The translations under genes and the position numbers were made by a program. The notes below the pieces were generated by a model, which was not told the origin of the DNA, did no database searches, and was given only the letters and a program-made list of their open reading frames with translations. 43,037 nt of DNA from an uncultured Pirellulaceae bacterium (GTDB taxonomy: Bacteria; Planctomycetota; Planctomycetia; Pirellulales; Pirellulaceae). This document shows, one piece after another, positions 16,596-26,353 of the stretch; positions within the stretch are counted from its first letter, which is position 1, and each line of letters begins with the position of its first letter. The DNA lies in contig CALJOA010000037.1 of the NCBI GenBank assembly GCA_937981585.1, positions 1 through 43,037 of the forward strand. Direction: 5' to 3'.

Positions 16596-18041
16596 TTAGC
16601 TCGACGCAACCGGTGACGTTGCGGGCATGCTCGACAAGTGATTGATCACATCGTTGGCGACGATGACGCCATAGTTGATCGTGCCGAGCCAACCCGACAT
16701 GATGATCCCGCAACTTCCGGCGTGATACAAACCTCGAACCTGTTGCGGAAGCGAACGGCTAACGGCCAGTCCCTCGAACTTGGTTCCAAAACTCGCCCCG
16801 TCGAGATGTTTCGTGTAATGCTCAAACGTAATTGGCGTGGCGGCTTCAGCGTGTACGATTCGCTCGCGGCAGTTGGGTACGTACTTTTCAAGTGCATCCA
16901 ACGTCGTCTCGACTAGATCCTGCTTGGAGGCTTCGTACTCTTCTTTCGACATCCCGGCCCAGTCATCGAAATTGGCGTTGGTGCTCGAAACGATCAGCGT
17001 TCTGCCTTTTCCTTCAGGCCGGGTGTCGGGATAATAGAACGAAAACGTGCGGCTGGTGATGTCACGGCTGAGAAGCAAGTCCGTTTGGAATCGTTCGGCG
17101 GTGCTGGAGAATAACAGGTCTCCGGTCTCTCGCGGAACCGTGTCCTCGGGATGCATCGCCATGTAAACCTGCGTGCTTGAATTGTTCAATCGGACTGCTT
17201 TGGCGTCATCAATGAACGAACCGTCGAATTTGTCTTCGCCGATCAAGTTGAAAATCGTCGAACGCAGGTTGGCGTTGGATACGACGGCGTTTGTCTTGAT
17301 CGTTTTTCCGTTTACCAGGACCGACTCAATTCCGTCGGAGCCGACATTGATTTTTTCAACGTCGCAATTGATTCGGACGTCGACTCCGTTGGCCTTCATT
17401 TCCTTTTCCATCGACTTGACGAGCTTGTCAGTGCCGCCTTGGAAAACGAAAACGCCTTTGGACATGAAATTTGAAAACACGATGCCGTAGGTCAGCGCGG
17501 GATCTTCAAGCGTCGATCCGTTGGCGTACGTGATCGGTTCCATCAGCAATCGAATGACATCCTCGCGACCGGGAAAGTACTCTTCGAATAGCTCGCGAGT
17601 CGTCTTGGTCTGGTCGTCGTAAAAGTTCATGTTCCGCGCGGCGTCGAAAAACTGATCTACATTCTCCTGAGCAACTCCGAAATCGGTGGTCAGCAGGCGG
17701 GTGAAGTCTTTCCGGTCGAACGTCGTGGTGAGCGAGAACATCGGATTGTCGAACCGAACGCCCTCCAGTTGCACAATTGAGTCGGCGATCTCCTTGGACC
17801 AGTAGCGGCGGCAGCTTTTCACCATGCCGTACGGAAAACCGTGCAGCGAGATATCAAAGATGTGCCCGCCAGGTCGTTTGAACCAAGTCGCCAGTCCGCC
17901 GAGTTTGTAGTGCTGCTCAAGCAGCAGGACCGAGAGCCCTTCTCTGGCAAGAATATTGGCAGACGTCAGTCCGCCCAAACCGCTTCCAATGACGACAACG
18001 TCGTAGCTGTCGGCGGCACCCTTGAGGAAATCTTTTGGCAT
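16596..18041 (-). CDS. CrtI/phytoene desaturase-like FAD oxidoreductase 1
   Basis: The 481-residue flavoprotein has the dinucleotide fold at the start ([15 protein letters not shown], then [16 protein letters not shown]) and the family's C-terminal FAD contact ([17 protein letters not shown]). Relatives include phytoene desaturases, carotenoid isomerases and the CrtI-like genes found in anammox lipid clusters. It is followed at once by FabZ-like and FabI-like genes, not by carotenoid genes such as crtB. That favours an acyl-chain or polyene substrate over a carotenoid; this is inference. The direction of the redox change cannot be read from the sequence. Confidence 0.82.
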   Translation of the reverse strand: MPKDFLKGAADSYDVVVIGSGLGGLTSANILAREGLSVLLLEQHYKLGGLATWFKRPGGHIFDISLHGFPYGMVKSCRRYWSKEIADSIVQLEGVRFDNPMFSLTTTFDRKDFTRLLTTDFGVAQENVDQFFDAARNMNFYDDQTKTTRELFEEYFPGREDVIRLLMEPITYANGSTLEDPALTYGIVFSNFMSKGVFVFQGGTDKLVKSMEKEMKANGVDVRINCDVEKINVGSDGIESVLVNGKTIKTNAVVSNANLRSTIFNLIGEDKFDGSFIDDAKAVRLNNSSTQVYMAMHPEDTVPRETGDLLFSSTAERFQTDLLLSRDITSRTFSFYYPDTRPEGKGRTLIVSSTNANFDDWAGMSKEEYEASKQDLVETTLDALEKYVPNCRERIVHAEAATPITFEHYTKHLDGASFGTKFEGLAVSRSLPQQVRGLYHAGSCGIIMSGWLGTINYGVIVANDVINHLSSMPATSPVASS

Positions 18042-18239
18042 GAATGGGCAAGCAAAATTCGTGGTTTGGTTTCAATTCGGTAGGTCCACAAGATAGATCA
18101 TCACCTCAGATTCTTCAATGGTCCGGGTGCTGTTTTGCAGCGATCGTTTAAGATTGCCGAGACGGAATAATTGCTGAGTTCGACAATTGGTGTCTGGCCC
18201 AACACTGGGCTATGAAGTCTGATCAAATAGGAGTTTCAA

Positions 18240-18413
18240 ATGGAGATTGAGAAGCAAGAGTATGAACGAATTGCGAGCGAGATTCACAGCGACACAAGTC
18301 CCGTAGGAATCGATGCCAAGAAAACACACATTTTGATTCTAGCGATGCTGCAGAAAATGAACGATCGCTTGGACGCGATGGAGCAAAAGATCCACGAGCT
18401 GGGGAGCAAGTAA
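18240..18413 (+). CDS. Small 57-residue protein with coiled-coil end
   Basis: An ATG at 18240 preceded by AGGAG (seven bases away) opens a 57-codon frame. The product is charged, with a likely C-terminal helix (LAMLQKMNDRLDAMEQKIHE) of heptad form. Divergent from the CrtI-like gene and about 155 bases ahead of the transporter gene. The strong ribosome site and amphipathic pattern support a real gene. I know no family for it. Confidence 0.6.
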   Translation: MEIEKQEYERIASEIHSDTSPVGIDAKKTHILILAMLQKMNDRLDAMEQKIHELGSK

Positions 18414-18424
18414 TTTGAGATGAC

Positions 18425-18508
18425 AGTACCAAGTACCAAGTACCAAGTACCGAGTACTGAGTACTGAGTACTGAGTACTGGGTACTGGGTACTGGGTACT
18501 GGGTACTG
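18425..18508. repeat. Heptamer tandem repeat (12 units)
   Basis: Twelve 7-base units run without a gap: three AGTACCA, one AGTACCG, four AGTACTG and four GGTACTG. The ordered drift along the array suggests growth by slippage. It sits in the leader of the transporter gene, ending 60 bases before its ATG. Heptamer arrays of this sort are known from cyanobacteria (STRR sequences). Confidence 0.95.
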
Positions 18509-18568
18509 ACTCAGTGCAGTCTGCGGCCCCGATGACTTTCTGGTTCGCCTATCAAAACAAGGCAGAGA

Positions 18569-19996
18569 ATGAACACGACCAAAGATCCTTATCAACTCGA
18601 TCCTTCAATGATCAGAGAGCCGCCCTCGGGGCTGATTGATAGTTTCAAATATCTCGGCCCTGGATTCATTTTGTCGGCTTCGATCGTCGGGTCAGGCGAG
18701 TTGATCGCGACCACGATCGTTGGAGCCAAAGCAGGTTTTGTGCTGCTGTGGTTCATCATTTTCAGCTGCATCGTCAAAGTCGCCGTGCAACTCGAGTTCG
18801 GAAAGCACGCGATCAGCTCCGGCGAAACAACAATGGCGTCGCTGAACTCCTTGCCTGGTCCGCGGTTGGGAAAAGCCAACTGGTCGATCTGGTCATGGTT
18901 GGTGTTAATGTTGATTAAGACAGTCCAACTGGGTGGAATCATCGGCGGTGTTGTCTTGGGGGCTGAGCAGTTGTTTCCTTGGCTGGGGACCGCGAACCTG
19001 ATCCAAACCGAGTCCATGACGATCCCGGTTCGGTATCTGACGACGCTTTTGATCGGGCTGTCCGTTTCGGTTCTGGTCTACCGCGGCTACTACCTCCTGC
19101 TGGAGAAAGCTTCTTTGATCATGATCGGGTTGTTTACCGTCATGACTTTGGTTTCATTGATCATGTTGCAGACGACCGAGATGGCCGTGACAGGCGCGGA
19201 GCTTGGCACGGGGTTGACGCCCAGCATTCCTTCCGAAGCGGCGCTGTTGCTGGTCGCCATGGGCGCGTTTGGAATCACCGGCGTCGGTGGCGATGAAATC
19301 ATGGCTTACAACTATTGGCTGATCGAAAAAGGCTATGCTGCCTACACCGGACCTCGAGACGACTCGCCCGAGTGGACTCGCCGGGCCAAGGGCTGGATTC
19401 GCGTGATGTACTGGGACGCGATTCTGGCGATGGTCTGTTACACGTTGATGACGTCAATGTTTTATTTGTTAGGTGCGGCGATCCTGCATCGCAATGCAAT
19501 GGTGCCTCAGAACGACGAACTGATTTCGACGCTTGGCACAATGTACACGCAGACGCTCGGCCCGGGAGCGAGAGTCGGGTTTGTGCTCGGCGCCGTTGTG
19601 GTGCTTTACTCGACGATGTTCGCGGCTCTGGCGGCCTGGACTCGCCTGTTTTCCGACGCGTTTAGTCAGATCGGTATGTTCGATTTTCGAAACTCTGTTT
19701 CAAGACGACGGGCGATCGGATTCCTCGCCTGGGTGTTCCCCGTGTCGTGGACGTTCTTGTTTCTGTTCTTCAAGAAACCCGGGTTGTTGGTGATCATTGG
19801 AGGAGTGATCACTGTTGTCATCCTTCTAATTGTTGTTTACGCGGCGCTTTACTTTCGCTATCGACGACTTGATGAGCGGCTTAAGCCCAGCCGGATCTAT
19901 GACGTGACGCTGTGGATCAGCGCGTTGGCGATCTTGGTCGTTGCAGGGTTGTCTGGGTCCAAGGTGATCACGGAACTCATTGGCTGGGCGCGGTAG
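18569..19996 (+). CDS. Nramp-related membrane transporter
   Basis: The 475-residue protein has about eleven membrane segments and aligns by pattern with the Nramp metal-ion transporter superfamily: GPGFILSASIVGSGELIATT for the first helix and MGAFGITGVGGDEIMAYNYW for the sixth. The usual metal-binding DPGN and MPH motifs are absent, replaced by IVGSGE and GVGGDE. So this is probably a divergent Nramp-related carrier; Mg, or even a non-metal substrate, is possible. An AAGG site precedes the ATG. The heptamer array lies in its leader. Confidence 0.78.
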   Translation: MNTTKDPYQLDPSMIREPPSGLIDSFKYLGPGFILSASIVGSGELIATTIVGAKAGFVLLWFIIFSCIVKVAVQLEFGKHAISSGETTMASLNSLPGPRLGKANWSIWSWLVLMLIKTVQLGGIIGGVVLGAEQLFPWLGTANLIQTESMTIPVRYLTTLLIGLSVSVLVYRGYYLLLEKASLIMIGLFTVMTLVSLIMLQTTEMAVTGAELGTGLTPSIPSEAALLLVAMGAFGITGVGGDEIMAYNYWLIEKGYAAYTGPRDDSPEWTRRAKGWIRVMYWDAILAMVCYTLMTSMFYLLGAAILHRNAMVPQNDELISTLGTMYTQTLGPGARVGFVLGAVVVLYSTMFAALAAWTRLFSDAFSQIGMFDFRNSVSRRRAIGFLAWVFPVSWTFLFLFFKKPGLLVIIGGVITVVILLIVVYAALYFRYRRLDERLKPSRIYDVTLWISALAILVVAGLSGSKVITELIGWAR

Positions 19997-20232
19997 TGAT
20001 GTACGCAGCGATTTAAAATCAATTCGAATTCGCACAAACTTACGATTAGAGATAAGGCGCATCCAGGAAGCAGTCTTTGCGGATTAGGGAAGCGAGCCGT
20101 CCGTCAGGTTCGCCGATTCGTTCGTGGCGATCCGTTGGCGCCGACACAACTTTAACTCTCGCCAATCTACGCTTCATCAGCGACAATGGAGGCTTGAAAA
20201 AACATGGGTTCATGGGATAGGAAAGGCCGATT

Positions 20233-23200
20233 ATGCTGGGCAATCAGGAGCAAATTGAAACACTGGAGCGGACTACCTTTCCCGGCAAAGCCGGCGAGCA
20301 ACAGCTAGTTGAATATCTCAACTTGAAACTTGCGGCCAACAATCTGCCGACGTTTGGTTCGCTTGAAGATTCACCGCTGCTTCAGATCGGCGGAGCCCTT
20401 CTTACGAGCATCCGTGAGAAGAATAAGGTGTTGGCTGCTCATCTATGTCCCGTAGACCAGTACATCAATGACTTTTTGTGCGAATACCTGAGTGACGTGG
20501 ATTCGAACGATCGTTGGTTGCCTTCGCCTGCATTTAATCTGGAGCGTCATGGATTGGCGCGTGTCTTGTCGTTGCCTCCAGATAGCGACCATTTCAGTTC
20601 GGACATCGTCAAATCGTATCGAGTTCACCAGGGAGTGCTCCACAATCCAGACAAAGACCGCCGTACGACCGCTGGTGTGTTTCACGTTTGCGAAGGCGGA
20701 TTGCCGATCCCGGCAGACAAGAAGTCTGTCCCTAAGAACACTTTCGCAGCGCTTCTCAAACGCGCCCTCGATCCTCCTCGCGAGTTGATGCGATTGCCAT
20801 TCACGTCGACGCAAGAAGAGCAAGCCGAAACGTTTGTGTCGTTGATGTTGCGGCCGGTTATGTGTCCTGAAGTCACTGGATTTACAAGCGAGAAACGATG
20901 TGAAGTCCGATTCTTTGTACCCGGAAATCTGGTCAGCAATCTCGATTTCGTGGAGTCAATTTTTGGCAACGCCGGCGACCCTACCCTCGCCAGCAACGAC
21001 GCGAGACTTGATGTTGAACATTGGTCGGGGCATACCGGCTGTGTGATCCTCGCTCCGCATCTAATTCGGTTGACGAAAAAAGAAGTCGGTTTGCCGCACG
21101 TCAACGATGCCACCGATTTGCAAAAACGGGACGGCATGTGTTGGGAGAATGAGTCGGAGCTTTACAACGACGGCACGGCTTTCAAAATCGTCTGCCGAGA
21201 CCATCGCGGAGTCGCAGTCACAGTAATTGCTGACAACTACTTCGGTTACTGCAAGAAGGAAGTCAAATCAAACATCAGCTATGCAGCCAACCTGATGGGT
21301 TTGTGCGAAGAAGAACACGGTGGCGGAGCGTTAGCGTTTCCGCGATTCGATCTGGGCGAGAACGTTGAGCCAAGTAACTTTCGCCAAAACGACCCCCACA
21401 ACTTCCAGGAACTGACTGAGTTGCTGGGCGACCGCATCGTTGTCAAACCCGAAGGCTACGCTGTTGACGCCAAGTATGCGGATGTCGTGTATATCCCCGA
21501 AAATTCCAACATTCGGCTGCGACAACAAACGATCCGCTGGGAGTCTGATGGGCAAGAGCAAACGCTGAAGCTTCAGCCCGAGGTGACCTACGTCTTGCCA
21601 TCCGGCTATCGCATAGAAATGGTTCGTCCGGATCAACGGCAACGCTGGCGGTTGGTTGGAACCAACCCAGAGGGCACGCTTTGCCACAAGCCCTGCACCG
21701 TCTCGGGTGGTGGTAAGTCGGAAATCTCCAAGCCGATTGAGGATGCGATCATCAATGGCCCGATCATTACGGCTGATTTCAAAGAAGATTTTGCTCGAGT
21801 CGTTGAGCTTACCAAGAAGAAATACGATGGCCGTCACAAGAATCCGTACCAACCGGTCAAGCCCAGTCGTCCACTGCTCAGCCCTGAGCGAACGCTGGGT
21901 TCTGCTGTTCGATTGCTGACGCCCAGCGACGAATATACCGATGTTTATAACGATTGGCTGCGCTCGATTCCGCGAACGATTCGGGATATGGTTCTGGTTG
22001 TCAAGCGATTTTACCGGCCCGAGTGGGGCGACGACTGGATGTCTCGCTTCAGCGTTGACAGTGTTAACGGACTGCAGGGGTTTGAGCTGAAGTACCGCAA
22101 GGAGAAACTTCGTTCGACCTACGTTCGCGTCGGTTTCGAAGAAGACGGATCCTGGCGTACGTTCGCGCTGCGGAAAGACTTCTTCCCGGCGGAGAAGATT
22201 CAGGTTGAAGATGACATTACGGCTTCCGTCGTCGTTCCGGCGGATCGGTTGAAGCATCTTCATCCGGACCTCAAGCAGGACGCTTACAAATTCGTGATGA
22301 ACTGCGAGCATCGGTTGTTCCAGCGGCCCGACGAAGCCATCGTCCGCGGCTACGACAAGACAACTGAAAGAGACTTTTCGGCAACAGGAAACTTTTTCGC
22401 CAACTACGAACCGCTTTCGCTCGAAACGGCCGAGGCGATGGTCGAAGATACGATCCTGTTCGGGCATTTTAGCCAGCCAATTCAGAACAGCATCAATGAG
22501 TTCGTTGAGTCAAAAGCTGATTTCTGCGTTTCGACTTCTCACCCGAGAGTCGTCAACGGCAAGCCATCGAAGAACCCTCGTTATCTTCAGGATCGTCCGG
22601 ATCTTGAGGACCCGCGTTCAATGTATCTGGCGGAGCTGGGTGCACGGCTCAATCGTCGTGTCCCGCTGTCCGACGCAGTTCTCTTCCCCGTCAACTCTGT
22701 TCTTCCGGGGCGGCGTAACAACCCAGCGGATCACCAAGCAGGGATTCGACCGCTGGCTGTTTACAATCCGATTCACTTTCAAGAGTGGCCCGAGTTGTTC
22801 ATGGAGTTCATCGCGAGTCTGACTGGAAAATCGCCTTCAACAACCGGTGCTGGTTCCGAGGGCGCGTTGACCAAGGGGCCGTTCAATTCGCTTCCGCCGA
22901 TCATTGATCTAAACAACGCACTGGTTAGTTACTTGCTCACCAACAACCGTTGCTTTACGACCTCGGCTGGATTCATTGGTCCGAAGTATCGTTTCGATCA
23001 CGATATCAGTCTTTTGATTCCCGAGGTCTGGTCGCGAATGTTCATCAACGAGCGTGAGCCGGAGTATTTGATCGAGAATGGCTACATGGAAAAGCTTGAA
23101 GACTTTGAGCATGAGGGCAAAACCGTCTTGGCCAGTCGGCTTGGTTACCGAATCACGGACCGCTTTGTGAACCAGTTCTTTGGTCGCGTGTTCAGCGACT

Positions 23201-23712
23201 CTTCGAATGTTTTCACCGAGGAAATGCTCAAGCCGGAATTGCAAAGCATGGGCGATTACGTAGACGGGATCGACAATATCGTTTCAACTCAAAACCGAAT
23301 CGCGAAGCTTTATCTCGAAGATGGTTCAGTCGAGCTGGCGATCCCTCCATTGAAAGTTCTGTTGACGATCATGGCCGAAGGAAGTCACGAAGGTCGCGAC
23401 GTGCATCATCCTGAGGTTCGTCAGATGTTCACCAAAGAAGCCATGTTCAACAGTCAGTGGTACCAAGAGCGGTTGCTTGCTCGCAAGCAAGTCGACCGAA
23501 TTCAGACGACGCGTCAAATCGATTATCTGCAACGTCGGCTCAATCAAGGCGAATTGCCAAACGAGGAAGCCCACAATCTGGAGTCTTCGATCGCTTCACT
23601 GAAGGAAAAGCTCGCTTCGATTGATACGCCGGAGTATTGGGAGTCGCTTGGGAATACCTTGGGTACTGATCCAGCCGTTTTGGCGCCGGTTGAAGCTGAG
23701 ATGATGAGCTGA
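20233..23712 (+). CDS. Large cytosolic protein, possible PPi-type PEP carboxykinase
   Basis: The product has 1159 residues and no signal peptide, membrane segment or repeat. Strikingly conserved-looking blocks are RDHRGVAVTVIADNYFGYCK (about 320-340), HGGGALAFPRFDLGEN (about 360-376), and LTGKSPSTTGAGSEGALTKG (about 862-881), the last being Gly/Ser/Thr-rich and phosphate-loop-like. From memory, pyrophosphate-dependent PEP carboxykinases are of this length and carry a similar late block; they interconvert oxaloacetate and PEP with PPi. That is a hypothesis, not a match I could test. A charged coiled coil (about 1095-1140) ends the protein. The ATG at 20233 has AGGAAAGG upstream. Confidence 0.6.
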   Translation: MLGNQEQIETLERTTFPGKAGEQQLVEYLNLKLAANNLPTFGSLEDSPLLQIGGALLTSIREKNKVLAAHLCPVDQYINDFLCEYLSDVDSNDRWLPSPAFNLERHGLARVLSLPPDSDHFSSDIVKSYRVHQGVLHNPDKDRRTTAGVFHVCEGGLPIPADKKSVPKNTFAALLKRALDPPRELMRLPFTSTQEEQAETFVSLMLRPVMCPEVTGFTSEKRCEVRFFVPGNLVSNLDFVESIFGNAGDPTLASNDARLDVEHWSGHTGCVILAPHLIRLTKKEVGLPHVNDATDLQKRDGMCWENESELYNDGTAFKIVCRDHRGVAVTVIADNYFGYCKKEVKSNISYAANLMGLCEEEHGGGALAFPRFDLGENVEPSNFRQNDPHNFQELTELLGDRIVVKPEGYAVDAKYADVVYIPENSNIRLRQQTIRWESDGQEQTLKLQPEVTYVLPSGYRIEMVRPDQRQRWRLVGTNPEGTLCHKPCTVSGGGKSEISKPIEDAIINGPIITADFKEDFARVVELTKKKYDGRHKNPYQPVKPSRPLLSPERTLGSAVRLLTPSDEYTDVYNDWLRSIPRTIRDMVLVVKRFYRPEWGDDWMSRFSVDSVNGLQGFELKYRKEKLRSTYVRVGFEEDGSWRTFALRKDFFPAEKIQVEDDITASVVVPADRLKHLHPDLKQDAYKFVMNCEHRLFQRPDEAIVRGYDKTTERDFSATGNFFANYEPLSLETAEAMVEDTILFGHFSQPIQNSINEFVESKADFCVSTSHPRVVNGKPSKNPRYLQDRPDLEDPRSMYLAELGARLNRRVPLSDAVLFPVNSVLPGRRNNPADHQAGIRPLAVYNPIHFQEWPELFMEFIASLTGKSPSTTGAGSEGALTKGPFNSLPPIIDLNNALVSYLLTNNRCFTTSAGFIGPKYRFDHDISLLIPEVWSRMFINEREPEYLIENGYMEKLEDFEHEGKTVLASRLGYRITDRFVNQFFGRVFSDSSNVFTEEMLKPELQSMGDYVDGIDNIVSTQNRIAKLYLEDGSVELAIPPLKVLLTIMAEGSHEGRDVHHPEVRQMFTKEAMFNSQWYQERLLARKQVDRIQTTRQIDYLQRRLNQGELPNEEAHNLESSIASLKEKLASIDTPEYWESLGNTLGTDPAVLAPVEAEMMS

Positions 23713-23783
23713 GCTAGAGGTCGTTCAGATCTTAGTTGGCGGGTGTCGGATCTAAGTGCCAGTTTCTGGGATTGGATTGGTAA

Positions 23784-23846
23784 AGTAGCACGGCTGTCCC
23801 AGCCGTAAACACGCTGCATCAACACGGCTGGGACAGCCGTGCTACT
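23784..23846. repeat. Perfect 23-bp hairpin
   Basis: Arms 23784-23806 and 23824-23846 (AGTAGCACGGCTGTCCCAGC…) are exact reverse complements. It lies just after the large 1159-residue gene and before the DUF1559 gene. GTAGCACGGCTGTCCCAGCCGTG is a sequence I associate with dispersed planctomycete repeats. Only this copy is in the window. Confidence 0.9.
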
Positions 23847-23874
23847 ATCGATAAACGCTCAGTTTGAGTCAGCC

Positions 23875-24906
23875 ATGTCAAATTCCAACCATTCGAAACC
23901 GCGAAGTGCTGACGATTCGCCGTCGTTTCGATTTGGTATTTGGCACCTGCTTTACGGAACGGCTTTGATTGCTTCTGGGCTAGTCGTTGCCGGTCCGTGG
24001 AGTCTGTTGATTTCCGGTGTCGTTTTAGCTGGATGGTTTATCGCATACCGCGAAGATTCGGGCTGTTTGAATATGGTTATCTTCCTGGCAGTTTCGGTTG
24101 TTCTGATTGGGCTTTTTCTACCTGCGGTTGAAGTGTCCCGAGGCCCCTCCAGAAGAATCGTATGCCTCAACAATATCAGGCAGTGCATGTTGGCACTGCA
24201 CAGCTACGAATCAGCCTACACGCATATGCCCGAGGCTTATTCGGTTGACGATCAAGGGAGGCCGATGCACAGTTGGAGAGTTCGCATCCTCCCTTTTTTC
24301 GAGGAGGATTCCTTGTTTGCTTCCTATGATTTCAAGGAGCCTTGGGACGGCCCCAACAACTCTAAACTTGCGAACCAAATGCCTAGCGGTTTCCGTTGCC
24401 CTTCGATGCCCGACTCAAATAGCGAGACGACTTACAAACTCGTTTCTGATCCCGAGTCATTTTTCGATGCTGACAAGCGGCGCGATCTTGAAGATGCAGT
24501 TGACGGTAGTTCATGCACGATCGTGATGGTGGAAGATTGCAACAATCCCGTGAATTGGATGAAACCAGAAGGGATTTCGATTGAGGCTGCTATTGCTGGC
24601 ATCCTGTGCTCGGAGGGTTGCCACTGTGATCGTGAGGAGACGCTTCTTACCACGACCTACTTTGGGCCGGCCGTGGGTGTGCTTGACGATTCGGTGCATC
24701 GAATCGCGCCCAACGCAGATCCTGAGTCGCTTCGGCAAGCGTTAAGATTTGCCGACGGCCATTCGCCTGACGTGTCAGATTTCACTGGAACGCATGTCGT
24801 TCACAAGCCGCAGGGCTACATAGCGCTGGGCCTTTACCTGTTTCTGCTCGCACTGCCTGGCTGGTTTTGGCTAAGCCGAAAACGAATTCCCAAGCAGTCA
24901 GTGTAA
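23875..24906 (+). CDS. DUF1559-type prepilin-like membrane protein
   Basis: This 343-residue protein has three hydrophobic segments near the N-terminus (about 20-88), then the DUF1559 hallmark: RRIVCLNNIRQCMLALHSYE (a type II secretion G-like start) and the WRVRILPFFEEDSLFASYDF block. A C-terminal H-x9-DG-like element is seen near FADGHSPD, and a last membrane segment lies at about 318-336. Planctomycetes hold dozens of these proteins, of unknown function. I chose the ATG at 23875; an earlier GTG falls inside the hairpin. Confidence 0.78.
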   Translation: MSNSNHSKPRSADDSPSFRFGIWHLLYGTALIASGLVVAGPWSLLISGVVLAGWFIAYREDSGCLNMVIFLAVSVVLIGLFLPAVEVSRGPSRRIVCLNNIRQCMLALHSYESAYTHMPEAYSVDDQGRPMHSWRVRILPFFEEDSLFASYDFKEPWDGPNNSKLANQMPSGFRCPSMPDSNSETTYKLVSDPESFFDADKRRDLEDAVDGSSCTIVMVEDCNNPVNWMKPEGISIEAAIAGILCSEGCHCDREETLLTTTYFGPAVGVLDDSVHRIAPNADPESLRQALRFADGHSPDVSDFTGTHVVHKPQGYIALGLYLFLLALPGWFWLSRKRIPKQSV

Positions 24907-24923
24907 GGTTGGCGTGGTTGCTC

Positions 24924-26327
24924 TCAGCCCCTTAGGCAGTGCATATTCGCCATCGATATCCCGCTCATCATCGCACCGATGATTCCCACAAATCCCTGAT
25001 CGGTTCCACACAAAAACAGATTGTTCAAATGGGTCCGTCCGTCGAGGACCTTGTCTGGCGATCCGTAAACGGCGCCATTGTCGTGCCACGTGAACCGATT
25101 GATTGTCGTCGGCGTAAACAGATCGGTGTCGATAACGTAAGGACGGAAGTCGGGCGTGTACTTCACACTGGCAGCGACACTGCGATCGTACCAGCGAAGT
25201 TTCTCCCGTTGGTACTCTTCCTCTGACAACCCCGCCCAGCGATCGTAATCCGCAATCGTAGTGATCCGCACGACACCGTCAGCAAGCTGGCCCTCTTCGT
25301 CGGCGTAGACGTAGTTGTTGGGCGAGCAGACAACGCCAGTTCGCGTATCACAAAGCTCGTCAGCAGGTCGCTCCCAGTGGAACTTCTCAGAATCGTTATA
25401 AAAGACGATTGTGTCATCGTTTCCGATCGACGATGGCTCACGATCCAAAACTGAAATCGACTCGATGAACGTCAGTTGGCCGGCCAGACGCGGGTCAAGT
25501 TCGCTGGTGTCGGAGCACATTCGCATCGTCTCCAGGCGCCCGGCTGAGGAAAGGATCCGCTTACCGGTCAACTGCTCGCCGTTATCGAGTTCGACACAGA
25601 CGGCTTGTTCGTTTTCCACGTGGATTGTCTTGACGCCCTTCCGGAGCTTCAACTCACCGCCAAGCCCTCGAAACCGTTTGACCAGGTGCTTCAGGATCAA
25701 GCGAACGCCTTTGTATGGTCGCGCGAATCCTTCGAGAAAGATGCTGCGAAACATGATGCAAAACTGCCCCCAAGCCATGTCGTGCTCGGCTGCGTTTCCG
25801 TACCACATCAGTGGACACAGGATCATCTCGATTAAAAGCGGATCAGAGATGGTGTCGCTGAGAACCTGTCGCCCTGAGATTTCGAATGCGGCTTGGTCGA
25901 GGTCATCGTAGTCGGCGATCTTGGCGACCAAGGCTTCGAAGTTATCGACTTGGCCGGGAAAGACTTTTTTGACTTCGCTGCGCAGCAGATCCAGCTCGTT
26001 GCTGAATCGCAGTTCGTGATCAGGAAATGCAATTCGTGAACCCTTCTGGGGAGCAAGAGCGAAGTCGTCGTACTTGAATCGCAGTTGCCGAAGGATTCGC
26101 GCCAGCGGGCCCTTCTTGGTACCCTTCTGAGTGAAGTTCGTGACCGCGTGCAGACCGACGTCGTAGTTGCGACCGTTGACGCGGTAGAACGAATTGAGGC
26201 CACCGATCGTGTAATGTCGTTCAAGAATGCAGACACGTTGATCGTAGTGCGCAAGCCGAATTCCGGCGGCCAAGCCCGACATTCCAGCGCCGATAATGAT
26301 TGTGTCGTAGGGTTGGTTGTCGGACAT
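24924..26327 (-). CDS. CrtI/phytoene desaturase-like FAD oxidoreductase 2
   Basis: This 467-residue flavoprotein is a paralogue-like partner of the one at 16596. It has TIIIGAGMSGLAAGIRLAHY and ILERHYTIGGLNSFY at the N-terminus and the C-terminal FAD contact NLFLCGTDQGFVGIIGAMMS. It begins 26 bases after the acyl carrier protein gene, in line with the ketosynthase, so these three form an operon. The pairing with a carrier protein suggests the substrate is an ACP-bound chain. No carotenoid genes adjoin. Confidence 0.83.
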   Translation of the reverse strand: MSDNQPYDTIIIGAGMSGLAAGIRLAHYDQRVCILERHYTIGGLNSFYRVNGRNYDVGLHAVTNFTQKGTKKGPLARILRQLRFKYDDFALAPQKGSRIAFPDHELRFSNELDLLRSEVKKVFPGQVDNFEALVAKIADYDDLDQAAFEISGRQVLSDTISDPLLIEMILCPLMWYGNAAEHDMAWGQFCIMFRSIFLEGFARPYKGVRLILKHLVKRFRGLGGELKLRKGVKTIHVENEQAVCVELDNGEQLTGKRILSSAGRLETMRMCSDTSELDPRLAGQLTFIESISVLDREPSSIGNDDTIVFYNDSEKFHWERPADELCDTRTGVVCSPNNYVYADEEGQLADGVVRITTIADYDRWAGLSEEEYQREKLRWYDRSVAASVKYTPDFRPYVIDTDLFTPTTINRFTWHDNGAVYGSPDKVLDGRTHLNNLFLCGTDQGFVGIIGAMMSGISMANMHCLRG

Positions 26328-26353
26328 TGTTGCTTCGTCGAAAATCGACTTGC

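Noticed and set aside
16596-18041. Naming the CrtI-like genes as carotenoid desaturases
   Set aside because: No phytoene synthase or other carotenoid gene is nearby, and both sit with acyl-ACP genes.
18425-18508. A CRISPR array
   Set aside because: The units are seven bases with no spacers and no cas genes are present; it is a simple tandem repeat.
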